DNA of 64,000 nucleotides from Cladobotryum mycophilum. Its lineage: Eukaryota > Ascomycota > Sordariomycetes > Hypocreales > Hypocreaceae. Both the position numbers and the translations under genes were made by a program. Where the stretch lies: the NCBI GenBank assembly GCA_036429605.1, contig CM071589.1, positions 5,890,001-5,954,000 on the forward strand, written 5' to 3'. Shown here in pieces: positions 10,938-21,393 of the stretch. The notes beneath the pieces are model-generated. The model saw only the letters and a list, made by a program, of their open reading frames with translations. It did not search any database and had not been told where the DNA came from. Every line of letters starts with the position of its first letter. Positions within the stretch are counted from its first letter, which is position 1.

Positions 10938-12338
10938 CGTGATGTCGTCGTCGCCTTTCGCAAATTCAGTACGACGTTGAGAATTCTGCGACTTTAACCT
11001 CAAATTCGAAAGAAAAAGAAAAAATCTAAGTCGCGACCTGGATTTCTCTGTGAAGAGAAAGAGATGGATGGTTGTGGCCGGGATTACGCCACCAACAATT
11101 GCAACATGGCCTTTCGGAAGGTCATCCTGCCTTCGAGAATTTTCCCACCTTTGGACGAGAAGCCACCCAATGGCGGGGGCACCCCCACTGAAGTCGGTCC
11201 AGCGAATCATCGGCGGGGCTTGCAGCACGATTTTACAGTGACCCGAGCCGTCGGCAGATAGAGATCCAGGCGCTGTCAGAAGCGATCAACAGCGGCTCAG
11301 GGACCCGACCTTTCAATGCCCCCTCCGTAAGTGCCCTGAACGATGATTGAAACTTCATTCTCCGCTACCGGCAATGAATCCATAGGTCAGCTCAGGTTAA
11401 AAATGCCTGAGCGTTATGATCATCTCAGACCGGTTCCCCTAGAACCATCTTTCAGCTGTTCATCCACATCAACACTTTGACGCCTTTTCCCTCCTTGCAT
11501 CAAGATGTAAACCTCAACGCCACATATCATTGGCTCACGCCCCCCTTGTAACGTAACTTCGACATCATCACCATCAGCTCGAGGAGATGCAGCCCTCAAT
11601 CTTTCGAATAGGCGGCGGAAACGAGTTAGACCAACGGCTAGCCAATTCATCCAATTTCGAAAACAGCTTGCCCTGCTGACCATCTTGACCAAAGTCGTTA
11701 CATGGATAGTGCGCATCTAAAAAAGGTCGCGGCGTGGACCTTGTCCCACCGGCGCGGCAGACGTCAATTGGGCTGCCCGTTATCACGGCGAGCTATTTGG
11801 GTAATTGGATATGGAGATTGGATCCATAATTAACATCTCCGGGTGTCCAAGTGGCCAAAGGCGATGACTCTTACGCCGACTCTAACCAGGCGGTGGCCGT
11901 TTCCTAGGACTGCCGTAGAAGCTAGTTTCGTTGCATCACTCTGTCTGACCTACATTCATACTTCAAGGCCGCATCGAACGGAGATAAACTCTTGCTCCCT
12001 TTTTAAACTTCTTATCACTCCGTCATAAATACTCTTTGTTTTGCCACTTTCCTTGGACTTGAACTTCTTCCTAGTTTAGCAGCCCTTTACGTCCTCGATC
12101 GGACTATCAATTCCACCAATACTACTCTAGGTCATCATCGATCTGCACCTTTGGAAGATCTCGAGATCCTCTCTCCTACACTATCTTGCCAAAAAACCTT
12201 CTTCCAACCTCGTTCTCTAAATCGTTTATATTATACGACTCTGCTCTTTCAGAAAATCTTTACAATTCCAACTTTTCTCCAATCTCTTCGCTCTTGACCG
12301 AATATCGGAATCTAGACTCTCCTAGTAACACAACAACC
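10938..12338. other. Divergent intergenic CLPTM1 / LOG gene
   Basis: 1.4 kb. The right end (about 12000-12338) is a CT-rich leader of the LOG gene. The rest shows no domain-bearing frame. A weak A-box-like stretch at about 11838-11856 was examined as a tRNA and not accepted. Confidence 0.55.
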
Positions 12339-13128
12339 ATGACTGCTGATAGCACCCCCGCCACCATTGCCCCGACCGGTCAGAATGGGACGACCAACGG
12401 CGTGCCTCGTACCAAGATTTGTGTATACTGCGGTGCGTGCCCAGGTAACAGCCCGGAGCACCTAGAGGTTGCTCGAGAACTTGCTAGAGTGATGGCCGAG
12501 AACGACATTGACTTGGGTGAGTCTCCCTTTCCCCGCCTCCGCGCCCCGCCTCCCTTTTTGTTTCTAGACTGACATCCATTCTCAAGTATACGGCGGTGGA
12601 ACCGTTGGTCTCATGGGCGAACTCGCCAAGACCCTCTGCGAGCTGAATGGCCCGCAATCGGTCCACGGGATCATCCCCGAGGCGCTGGTCAAGTACGAGC
12701 GAGACGGGACATACCAAACCATCAACAAAGACAACCAGGTCGTTCCCGACGAGTTGGTGTACGGCCGAACAACCGTCGTTTCGGACATGCATACCCGCAA
12801 GAAGCTCATGGCGGAGGAGGTCTTTGCAGGCGGTCCCGGCAGCGGCTTCATCGCCATGAGCGGTGGCTACGGGACCATCGAGGAGCTTTTCGAGACGGTC
12901 ACATGGAACCAGCTGGGCATCCACAAGCGCGGTATCTGCCTCCTAAACGTCGACGGCTACTGGGACGGAATCATCCAGTGGGTAGACAAGGCGGTGGACG
13001 CGGGCTTTATCAAGGCGGCCAACAAGGATATCATGGTGACCGCTACTACGGCAGAGGAATCCGTCTTGGCGTTGCTAAACTATCGGGGCTCGGATGCTAC
13101 ATTCAAGCTGGAATGGGGCAAGCAATAA
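12339..13128 (+). CDS. LOG-family nucleoside 5'-monophosphate phosphoribohydrolase
   Basis: LOG proteins release a free base from a nucleoside 5'-monophosphate. In plants and some fungi and bacteria this activates cytokinins; here the substrate is not known. Model: exons 12339-12516 and 12587-13128 (239 aa), intron 70 bases, phase 1. The core starts with TKICVYCGACPGNSP, continues VYGGGTVGLMG across the splice, and carries MHTRKKLM (Arg and Lys of the active site) and SGGYGTIEEL, the PGGxGTxxE signature with Ser for the first Pro. Glu of that motif is present. The C-terminal helix ends at KLEWGKQ. The frame is open upstream to 12186, but that part looks like untranslated leader and the ATG at 12339 follows ACAACC. 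Convergent with PRE5. Confidence 0.93.
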
Positions 13129-13460
13129 ATGGGATAGGACTGGAGACCAATGCGGCCTGAAGCTTCAAGATTATGCATGTTCATCTCTCTACTCATCCTG
13201 TGGCGTTAATTCATTCTGGGACGTGGCTTTTGTGGGGGGACGGACAACTGTATAGATAAAGGATGCGAGATATAGAACGGGGGTCATTAGTTGTGTCATG
13301 AAGCGGGAGTAATGTCATGTCCAGGTATCTTTCTTATTTTTCATTCATGTCAAGCCTCGGGAAACCTGCTGCCTAGATAGGCGGCCTATAATGATACATG
13401 ATCTAATATCTCTTTCTCTCCTCGACGCCCGATTATGTTAAACCTCTGTGTATTCGTTCT
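13129..13460. other. Convergent intergenic LOG gene / PRE5
   Basis: 332 bases of two facing 3' ends, with no gene or repeat seen. Confidence 0.6.
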
Positions 13461-14433
13461 CTAGCTGTCAACCTCCATGCCCTCGGCTGCGTCCCCACCG
13501 CCTTGGTTCTCGGCAATGCTATCAATCCAATCCTTAACGTCAAACTCCTCGTACAGCTTGAAGGGCTCGATGCTCTTCTTGCCGTCCGGCCCCTCCTTGA
13601 TGCCCACCAAGCCCACCGATGTGTTCTCGACCGTGAGCTCCTTGTCCTGCACCAAGCTCTCTTTCAGGGCCTTCAGTCCGTGCTTCACGAGCTCTTCCCG
13701 GGTGCAGTCGGCAAAGGAGTCGATGTTGCGCTCCAAGTATGTCCTGGCCATCTGGCTTCGTGCGCCAATCGCAAACGCAATCATCTCCTCCGTCATTCCA
13801 GAGGGCTGGAACTCGAACAGGTGGGGTCCGTTCTCGTCGACACCGGCGACCAGGAGACCAACACCGTACGGTCTCCTGCCGTATTGCTGAGTATTAATCT
13901 GGGCCTTATCACCAATCATGCCGACGAGGGAGCGTATGGGCATGGCGCGGCCGTATGTGAGGCGGTGGCCGAGACATTGCTGCTTCATGAAGTTGGAGAG
14001 AACGCGGGCATCTGATGTGAGGCCGGCAATGGCGATTCCGGAGTGTTCGTCGACGGTAAAGAGCTTCTTCTGGTATGAGGACAGCTCCTCTGCGTTTCGC
14101 TGCGAAGCACATGTAGATTTAGCATGGGGTTGTCTTTTTTCTTTTTCTTCGGCTGGGGGAGGTTTTATTGAGGGGTAGCTTCGCATACCTTGATTGCGCA
14201 AAGAACAGCGTGGGTTTTGCTGGCGATTCCAACGACGACTGAGCCCTGCTTCACAGCCTCGGCGGCATATTCAATCTGAAAGATTCGGCCCTGAGGCGAG
14301 CTAGGTAATGGATGACGGTTAGTTATCCCAGCTTATATGATGATAGTGATGATGATGATGGTGGTGGTGGTGGTGGTTCCCCAGGTGGCACGAACAAGGT
14401 GACGGAATCGTTGTCGTAGTTGTTTCTGAACAT
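13461..14433 (-). CDS. PRE5: 20S proteasome subunit alpha6 (Pre5/PSMA1)
   Basis: Structural alpha-ring subunit of the 20S proteasome. Model: exons 14433-14396, 14300-14189 and 14099-13461 (262 aa, the usual length for PSMA1). Exon 1 is only 38 bases (MFRNNYDNDSVT) and uses a GTTCGT donor; exon 2 continues SPQGRIFQIEYAAEAVKQG, the proteasome alpha signature. Exon 3 begins RNAEELSSYQKKLF and carries DEHSGIAIAGLTSDARVL, LGHRLTYGRAMPIRSLV and QQYGRRPYGVGLL. The C-tail is acidic (GGGDAAEGMEVDS). Alpha subunits lack the catalytic Thr, as here. Intron 1 contains a GTG/GAT trinucleotide repeat. Confidence 0.95.
14347..14378. repeat. Trinucleotide microsatellite in PRE5 intron 1
   Basis: (GAT)n followed by (GGT)n on the + strand, inside the 95-base first intron of PRE5. 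Confidence 0.8.
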
Positions 14434-15295
14434 TTTGAATGTATTTTGCAATCCCTTGATTACTCGGCGCAAGGAAAGTGAATGTTGTGATTGCAGGAGT
14501 TTAGTTGGTGGAGGGGCGGGCGCGGTGGTCGTCGGCTGGAGTTCGATGTGATGGAGGGCGATTAGCTAGGCAACCCAAGCTTCGTCGCCTTTGTCGAAGC
14601 TGCCGTGGAGCCAGCAGCCTTCAGCCGTAGATATTCCGTCACCGCCTTCTAACACGGGCGATCAGTGACATCTTTGCTCCAGAAAGCCCCTCTTGTTCAA
14701 CCGACTGATGGGCAACGGAAGAGAAAGTGAATATTCTGCAAGGAGGAATCTTTTTATTATCAAATGAAGCTTTATTTACCTCTTTCTCATTTACATTAGT
14801 CTTTCGTCTATGGTATAATTCGATTTACCCCAACTTGCACAATTGATAGAAAAAGTACTACTTTGGGTTTAGTTGCAAAGGTATAATAAATAATAAATAT
14901 TCCTGGCCTGAGGGGAGAGGAGGGGTTGCGTTGCTGTCTCCTTGGACATGATGCAGACGGCATGACAAGGGAATTAGAACGAATCAATTATCAATGCCAT
15001 TATATTTCTTAGCATTTATGTATGTAGTCATTCAATACATTGAGGAGAATTGACTGATATTCCCAAACAATTACAGATGTTGGATCATATCTTGACAGCA
15101 TATTGACAGCATAATATCAACCAGACTCGAGGTAGAACATGAGCCATCTTCAATAGCAGTAGTAAAGACTTGATTGAATAGCGAATCACTTATATGCATT
15201 ATCAGATTGAATTGGTAAAGCCAACGGATCTGACCGATTCATCTCACCATTTTCACAGATATTGAAAGGTTTCAGCCTACAAGTCCGGCGTCATG
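14434..15295. other. Intergenic, AT-rich right half
   Basis: The first part is the PRE5 upstream region. From about 14740 to 15290 the DNA turns AT-rich and has no coding frame. It leads directly into the phosphoserine aminotransferase relic. Confidence 0.55.
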
Positions 15296-15995
15296 TCGTT
15301 GATAGACGGACGGGAACAACCAAGCTCAGCAAGTGTGGGTGGCAAGTTTGGTACGATTCCGGATGAGAGTACTTGGAAGCTTTCCAATGATGCTACTCTA
15401 GTCTATTACTACGATAACGAGACCGTGGAGTCGAGTTTCCGGGGTTCCCCAAGTGCCTGCTCCTTGGCCCAGATAGCAACGGTCACATTGTCGCAGCTGA
15501 CATATCCTCAAACATCCTATCCCGAAGGGTGCCAATCAAGAACTCTTTCATCATCTTCTTCAACGCCCAAAAGAACCCGGGATGTACTAGAGTCGCAGTC
15601 GTGATCATCAGTGAGAGCCTCCTAGCCCCTCAGCTACCTCAGCCATCAGCGAGCCCCATGCGATCCCTCAACCTTCCTATTCCTCCCACCATCTTCCAAT
15701 ACTGCACGATTTTCCACTATACAACACCCTTAGCATATTCAAGTAAGTTTCAGTGATTTCCCTCAAGACGAACCGTCCCCTGATGCTAACATTCTCAATA
15801 GCGTCTACGTTGCAGGCCTGGTCCTAAAGAAGCTACTGAAAAGGCATTCCTAAAGGAGGCCACGGTCTTGAGTCTCACAGGTCTGAAGGGGCATCGTTTG
15901 GTTGGAGGCGTTCGGGTCAGCAGTTCAACTCCATTCCGTTGGCGGGCGCTGAAAAGTTGGTCAGGCTTATTCGCAATTTCGCAAAGGGCTCGTAG
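15296..15995 (+). pseudogene. Decayed phosphoserine aminotransferase fragment (SER1-like)
   Basis: Three consecutive frames together give the C-terminal half of phosphoserine aminotransferase. The segments are GTIPDESTWKLSND and YDNETV; then, after a shift near 15430, VEFPGFPKC, SSNILSRRVPIKN, FFNAQKN and VVIISESLLAP; and, after another shift and a retained intron, VYVAGLVLKKLL and LTGLKGHRLVGGVRVSS, ending NFAKGS and TAG at 15993-15995. An intron relic with GTAAGT donor (15743), CTAAC branch and AATAG acceptor (15801) shows a DNA-level copy, not a retrocopy. A piece between the LVLKKLL helix and EKAFLKEA is missing. The PLP-lysine region (FFNAQKN, where the family has GAQKN) survives. There is no N-terminal half and no promoter seen. 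A functional serine-pathway copy is presumably elsewhere. Confidence 0.85.
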
Positions 15996-16306
15996 GCTCC
16001 TTGTATTGGGACGGAAGGTTTGGCACAGTTTGGATATGTATTGGTGCAAGATCAACTAGAGAGAAATCATCGTCCAATTCAACATACATACTCAAGTCTT
16101 TTTTAATTACCATGAACATTATTCTTTGCACGGGGTACTTGTCCGAGTAAATATGTTTGCCACTCATACATTTGGTCCGAAGTTGTGGCCATAACTCTGC
16201 ATATTAATACATCTTCTGTTTGCTAAACCATAGTATTCCATCCCACAAAGCTCTAATGATTACAATGCTTCTCATTGCAGACCTTCCGTCTCATCCACAT
16301 CCATCT
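15996..16306. other. Intergenic, relic to ASX gene 3' side
   Basis: About 310 bases, AT-rich, no gene seen. Confidence 0.55.
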
Positions 16307-17109
16307 TCATCTCACTCGGCACTTCACTTGATACAGTCTCCTCCCTTCCCCCTCATCCTCACCCGTATCCGTCGTCCTGTCCAAGCTGCCATAGCCCGAA
16401 CCCTCGCTGCGAGCCTCTGGCGTCATCTGTGCCGGCAGTGCCCTAAAACTCTTCATCTCATCGGGCAGCTCCACCTCCCAGTCATCCTGCAGCTTGTTGA
16501 TCAGATACTCATCGAAATCGCCAGCCTTTCGTCTCTCGTGGGCAGCCCATGCCGACGCGAGCCACTCTGGGTCATGTCGTCCAGCGGCGAGGTTCGATGT
16601 GTAGACGGCACAATCGTAGCGGAAGCTGTCATCGTTCAACAGTGAGGCAAAATTAGGACCCGCATCTTCCGTGCCTGCGTCGAGTATGTGCTCCTTATCC
16701 GGGAACAGTGACAGGATCTCGGCTCTCTCTTCCTTGTCGAGCACGCTCCAGGCCATGGGGTTTGACAGGACGCTCTGTTATAGGTTAGCTATTGATTAAA
16801 AAAATAAGAGACGAGGACTTGGCGGTTAATCACCCTCAAGTTGGCTCTGGCCAGTGGCGATCTAGAATCTATAATGATATTTTCTGCGTCCCATTTGTGC
16901 TTCTTGGGCGTTCGTTTGGTGGCGGGTTTTGGTTTCGGCCGCTCTGGCATTTGTTTGTTTGCCGCATGTTGGAATGTGGATGAGCGGGTGCTTCTTCCCG
17001 TCCGCGTTATTCTAGGCGGCGTGAATGATAGCTCTGGTTCCGAGATTGATGATAATGGCGACGAGGAAGGAATATTCATTTCCTCTAGTTTCGAGGTCGG
17101 TTCTGTCAT
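16307..17109 (-). CDS. ASX homology (DEUBAD-type) domain protein
   Basis: Model: exons 17109-16834 and 16774-16307 joined in phase 0 (247 aa). Residues 1-75 are a low-complexity Ser/Pro/Thr and Lys-rich tail (MTEPTSKLEEMNIPSSS) with a basic nuclear-localisation-like patch KPATKRTPKKHK. The Asx homology domain then runs from WDAENIIIDSRSPLARANLR through the splice to SVLSNPMAWSVLDKEERAEI, followed by GPNFASLLNDDSFRYD and DPEWLASAWAAHERRKAGDF. In animals the domain binds and activates the BAP1/Calypso deubiquitinase, and fungal members are chromatin-associated by inference only. The C-terminus is an acidic/basic tail. The start at 17109 is the first in-frame ATG; the open frame extends a little upstream without another ATG. 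Confidence 0.88.
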
Positions 17110-17453
17110 GGTCTCAACATTCTGTGTTTGGTGTAAGTTTTGGGAGGAACGGGTTGCTCTCAAGTCTCAACTGATGGAAGTTGGAAATATGGAAGGTGAC
17201 GTGCGTGCCCGCCTCACATCACTGGTTCAGTCTGGCTACCTAGATGGGCAATCACCAGCCAGCTATGATAACCTCACTCTGAACATATAAAATGACACCC
17301 TACCTTGTGGATCTAAAGAAAATCTACTGTTATTTGTTTTTCCCAGCCCTCTTTCGTCAATATGTCCCGTCAATGGTCCTCTTGGCCTGCGCATTATTAA
17401 ATACAAATTAACACCATGCTTCTTGGTACAGGGTATGCCGTTGTCCCTTGGAA
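17110..17453. other. Intergenic ASX gene / BTB gene
   Basis: About 340 bases: promoter side of the ASX gene and 3' side of the BTB gene. Nothing else seen. Confidence 0.55.
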
Positions 17454-18426
17454 TCAAATGGATTTGTCTTCATGCTCGCAGGACGCTCCACAAAGTGCGC
17501 AGGGTGTTCTCGGCTTCGAAGACATGTGCATCTCATAAAGATTCCTGGCCATATCCACGGCGAAATCAACATTTTCATGAACAAAGCCTTCAAACCCGTC
17601 CATTTCATCCAATGTGTCAAAATTCTCACATGCTCGTTGGACAAAAAGTTGTCTCATCGTGTTTGTAGGATGAAGATGGCAGTATAGATAATCGACGCCG
17701 TCGAGGAATTCTGGGGTGAGGCATCGATCAAGGATTGTCTTGCATTTCTCTTCAACAAAGGTCATCAGTGCATCCATCCCGAAGTATTCAGCGAGTTCCT
17801 ATACTTGCAGATGCCTTTTTATGGAACTGGGTTCATCTAAACGCACCGCCATATTAACAGACTGTCGCTTGAGGTTGGGGGTCAAAAGCCCTTACCCTTT
17901 CCAGATATACCTTTGGGGCATTCGTCCGAGTAGGTTCCCTTGTACATGTACTCAAATACTCTCCAGTATGTCTGCAGTTCATAATCATCATCATCAAACC
18001 AGAACGTCTGTTCATTATCCTCTTCGAGTTTCCGCTTGATTTCTCCTTTGAAGTGCTCACTCTGAGACATGAGCACGAAGCTGTGGGCAGGGAGCTCGAA
18101 TGTGCCAACGAAAATGGTAACGTCGGAGAAGTCGGCGTGGTTGAAAAGGCTGGGATGCTTGTTAGATCTAATCAGCTAGTCATGATCCCCAACGAGGATC
18201 CTTACTTGGCCACTGCGGAAAGCAAAATCGATACTCTGTCTTTTCCTGTCTTTGAATCGGAATTCAGGGCATTAAAGCTGTTGGAATCATGCATCTGTGG
18301 GCTACCTGATGCGAGACGAATTGGAGTTGATGGTCTCTGAAGTCGCACATCAACTCCCTCCCCTGATGCCAGGTTGCCATCGACTTCTTCAGCTTCTTCG
18401 GTTCGTCTTCGTTTTGCTGGCGTCAT
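17454..18426 (-). pseudogene. BTB/POZ-domain protein with one nonsense codon
   Basis: Exons are 18426-18206, 18149-17896 and 17836-17454, and all junctions join in phase. The N-terminus MTPAKRRRTEEAEEVDG is basic. The BTB domain spans exons 1-2 (LFNHADFSDVTIFVGTFELP, HSFVLMSQSEHFKGE) and continues with YWRVFEYMYKGTYSDE. Exon 3 reads DEPSSIKRHLQV, then TAG (17801-17799), then ELAEYFGMDALMTFVEEKC. BTB proteins of this kind have Tyr or a similar residue at that place (VYELAEYFG), so a single substitution made the stop. About 115 downstream codons remain open to TAA/TGA, ending with a CxxC pair (CALCGASCEHED). The full frame would give 285 residues. It is either recently disabled or truncated to about 171 residues with the BTB fold nearly complete. 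Confidence 0.82.
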
Positions 18427-19050
18427 ATTACTGTTTGCAACGACAAAGGTCAAAGTCGATTGAAGAAATATAGTAGAATTATCTGGGCAGGGATTCGCAA
18501 GTTGGCCAAGAAGTTTACGGATGTTGAATGAGAAGCTACTTGTAAAGTGCGCATGAGCTCAAATCGTAATGGAAAGAGTACCCAAGGTAAACAATTCATG
18601 TTACAGGATATAAATTTCAATCTGCTTTACTTTGCACCTTGTTCCTCCTCCTTAAATCGAACGTACTTACCAGGGCGAGTTCGTTGGGGATGACCAGTTA
18701 ACCTAGGCAGGAGAATCTGCAGGTCCTCCTACGCCGCCCGAGAATTCCTGTCACTATCATTCTCCCGTCTTCCATGGTCCATAGATCTCCTCGCTACCAA
18801 ATACACCGAAACCGCCTCGCCGGAAAGGTCGATTTAAACCCGACAGCTATTTAGCCGTAAGTAGGGTGCCGGTAGAATTGCCGCCCCTCACATCCATAGA
18901 TGCTATCCAGCTCGAATGTTGGGAAAGGGGAAAAAGTATATGTAGGCAAAGCTAATTGAGCCAATACCGTAAAGAACATGTAGAATTCACGCATGAGCTA
19001 GAATATATCGTGCAGATCTATTTATCCCATCCTCTTGATAACTCGCGAAT
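18427..19050. other. Divergent intergenic BTB / DUF2264
   Basis: 624 bases between two divergent disabled genes. No coding sequence or repeat recognised. Confidence 0.55.
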
Positions 19051-21393
19051 ATGGCGCTCTCATTGGGCTTTGGCGACACCCATCCTTTCTCCAAAGTCAA
19101 CATTAAGGATAGAGCTTCGGTTCAAGAACTTTTGCGCACGCTTCTAGATCCACTCACACCATTCTTTTCGCCTGGAAGAGCCCGCGTTAAATGTCCCGGT
19201 GGCACAGCCGTCAGGTTTGATCAGACTGCATCAGAGGTAGAGGGCATATGCCGTCCTCTTTGGGGCTTAGCCGGCCTTCTCGCAGGCGGTGGTGAATATG
19301 GTGGAACAAATTTGTGGATTGAAGGTATCAAGGCTGGTACAGACCCGAATAACCCAGAGTACTGGGGATATCCTCGTGATAATGACCAGAGAATGGTGGA
19401 GATGTGCCCACTTGGTAAGGCAGCTTGGTGTGTATGAGATGCAGTCTTTACGCTTACAATTTGACTGTAGGTTTTACACTTGCTGTAGCCCCAGAGTTTT
19501 GGAACAGTTTTTCAGCCACGGAACGAGAGAATGTTGAGAACTGGCTTGGCAACTCCATCAACGAGAAGAAGTTGGTCTCGAATGTCTCTGCTTCGGAGGG
19601 GTTGTGGTGAACTGACAATATCGTGTAGCATGCCCAACACCAACTGGCTCTGGTTCCGTGTCTTTGCCAACTTGGGCTTGAAGCAGAATGGAGCGAAGTA
19701 CTCGCAGGAAAGATTGGACGGCGATATCAAGCACCTCGACACCTTTTACCGCAGAGATAGGTAGTCCAACGACGGACCAGAGGGAATTCATCGTCCGTTT
19801 GACCAATTCAGCTGCTGTTCAATTTAACCCGCTGACTGCCCTGCAGAGATGGATTACTATTCCTCCAGCTTTGCCATCCATTTTCTCCAACTATTGTACG
19901 CCAAGCTGGCCGCAAAGGACGACCCGCATCGTGCGGAAGAATTCAAGAAGCGAGCACAGCTGGCAGCCTTGGACCCGATACATTACTACGACGAACAGGG
20001 CAGAGCCATCCCATACGGTCGCAGCATGGTGTACAGATTCGCCATGGTGTCGTTTTGGGGCGCCTTGGCATATGCGGGAGTCGACCTCCCCGCGCCCCTG
20101 ACGTGGGGTATGGTCAAAGGCATCGTGCTCCGCAACCTGCGGTGGTGGCAGACGCAGCACGACATGTGGACCTCGAGTGGCACGCTGTCGCTCGGGTTTT
20201 CGTACCCGAGCATGTATGTGAGTAGCATTCCATCGCATGCAAGATATCTCCGATGCCAGATGCTCAACCATGAGAGTTTTAGATTACCGAAAACTACAAC
20301 AGCCCTGGGAGTCCCGTGAGTTATCATTGGTGGCTTCGAAAACGTGCTTGTTTTCTGACGTCTGCAATAGTACTGGGCATGTCTGGCATTCATTTGTTTG
20401 GCGGTACCGGAGGACCATCCATTCTGGACATCAAACGAAGAATCGATAGGTGATACATTTCCAAAGATCAAAGCTCTCCGTTATTCAGGGCACATCATTA
20501 GGTGAGCAACCACAAGCACTAATTTTGCCACCAATAAGATCGAGCATAGCTGACCTTGATATAGTTACGCAGGCGGTCACTGCATGCTACTATCGTCTGG
20601 CCAAGCATGCGGCTACCCTATGAAGGCGACGCATTCCAAATATGGCGCTTTTTCATATAGCAGCGCTTATGGGTATTCCGTACCATCCGGTCTATTTTCT
20701 CTAGAACAGTATGCTTTGGCGTCCCAACTCGGTCTGTCTGATGACGGCGGTGAGTATTGGAAAACAAGGAGGCTAAGTCAATATGCCGCCATTGAGGACC
20801 GCGATGGAGGCCCCGTCCTTGTATCAGTCTGGAAACCATTCCCTGATGTCACGGTCCGGACCCTTCTAGTGCCTCCGGCGGAAGACAACCCAAACTGGCA
20901 TTTACGAATCCATCATATTGAAGGTGGCCGAGACGTTATGACGGCAGATGGTGCATTTGCCATCCGCAACATTAATACCGAAAATGGTCGCTACTTGGAT
21001 CTCTACGACGAAGAGAAATGCGAGGGAACTCGCCCCAAGATTATTGGCAACTACGACATCAATAGCCCAGTCGGTTGGGCGTCTGGAAAAATCGGTGCCT
21101 TTGCCGTGTCCTCTGGGGCTGTTGGAATCAGAGCTCTAGAGCCAATGGAAGAACGCCAGGCAATGCTCGTCAACGCTGATCCTAACACAAATCTCGTGGA
21201 GAGTCGGACAACTATCCCAACCCTACAGCACAGAATCCAGAAAGGTCAAGTTGTCTGGTACGTTTCGGGCATATACGCCAAGCCAGCTGCAGATGGTGTT
21301 TTGAAGCAAAGTTATTTGGATGGATGGGATGCACCCCCCGAGCTACCGGAATGGTTGATTGGTGAGATGAAGGCGGGATGTAACGATGTATAG
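19051..21393 (+). pseudogene. DUF2264-family protein with one nonsense codon
   Basis: DUF2264 proteins are all-helical, glycoside-hydrolase-like barrels of uncertain substrate. Seven exons join in phase: 19051-19414, 19471-19570, 19629-19792, 19847-20217, 20283-20315, 20371-20501 and 20565-21393. The full frame has 664 codons. Family blocks include LWGLAGLLAGGGEYGGTNLW, WGYPRDNDQRMVEM, TNWLWFRVFANLGL, SNDGPEGIHQMDYYSSSFA (across a splice), GRSMVYRFAMVSFWG, YAGGHCMLLSSGQ and KYGAFSYSSAYGYSVPSGL. In exon 3, where the family has a Gly-Trp pair before SNDG, the sequence reads AGG TAG (stop at 19762-19764). TGG to TAG is a G-to-A change in a TpG context, the direction expected from RIP on the opposite strand. 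Everything downstream stays open, so inactivation is recent or the codon is read through. Confidence 0.85.

Noticed and set aside
11838..11920. tRNA-like stretch (GTCCAAGTGGCCAAAGG) between CLPTM1 and LOG genes
   Set aside because: The D-arm/A-box looks plausible, but there is no pairing acceptor stem, no clear anticodon arm and no GGTTCGA-type T loop at the right distance.
17799..19764. Reassigned or read-through UAG codons explaining both nonsense sites
   Set aside because: Other conserved genes here (SEC22, MAK16, PABA synthase frame 3) end normally at TAG, so the code is not altered. Read-through contexts are not typical.
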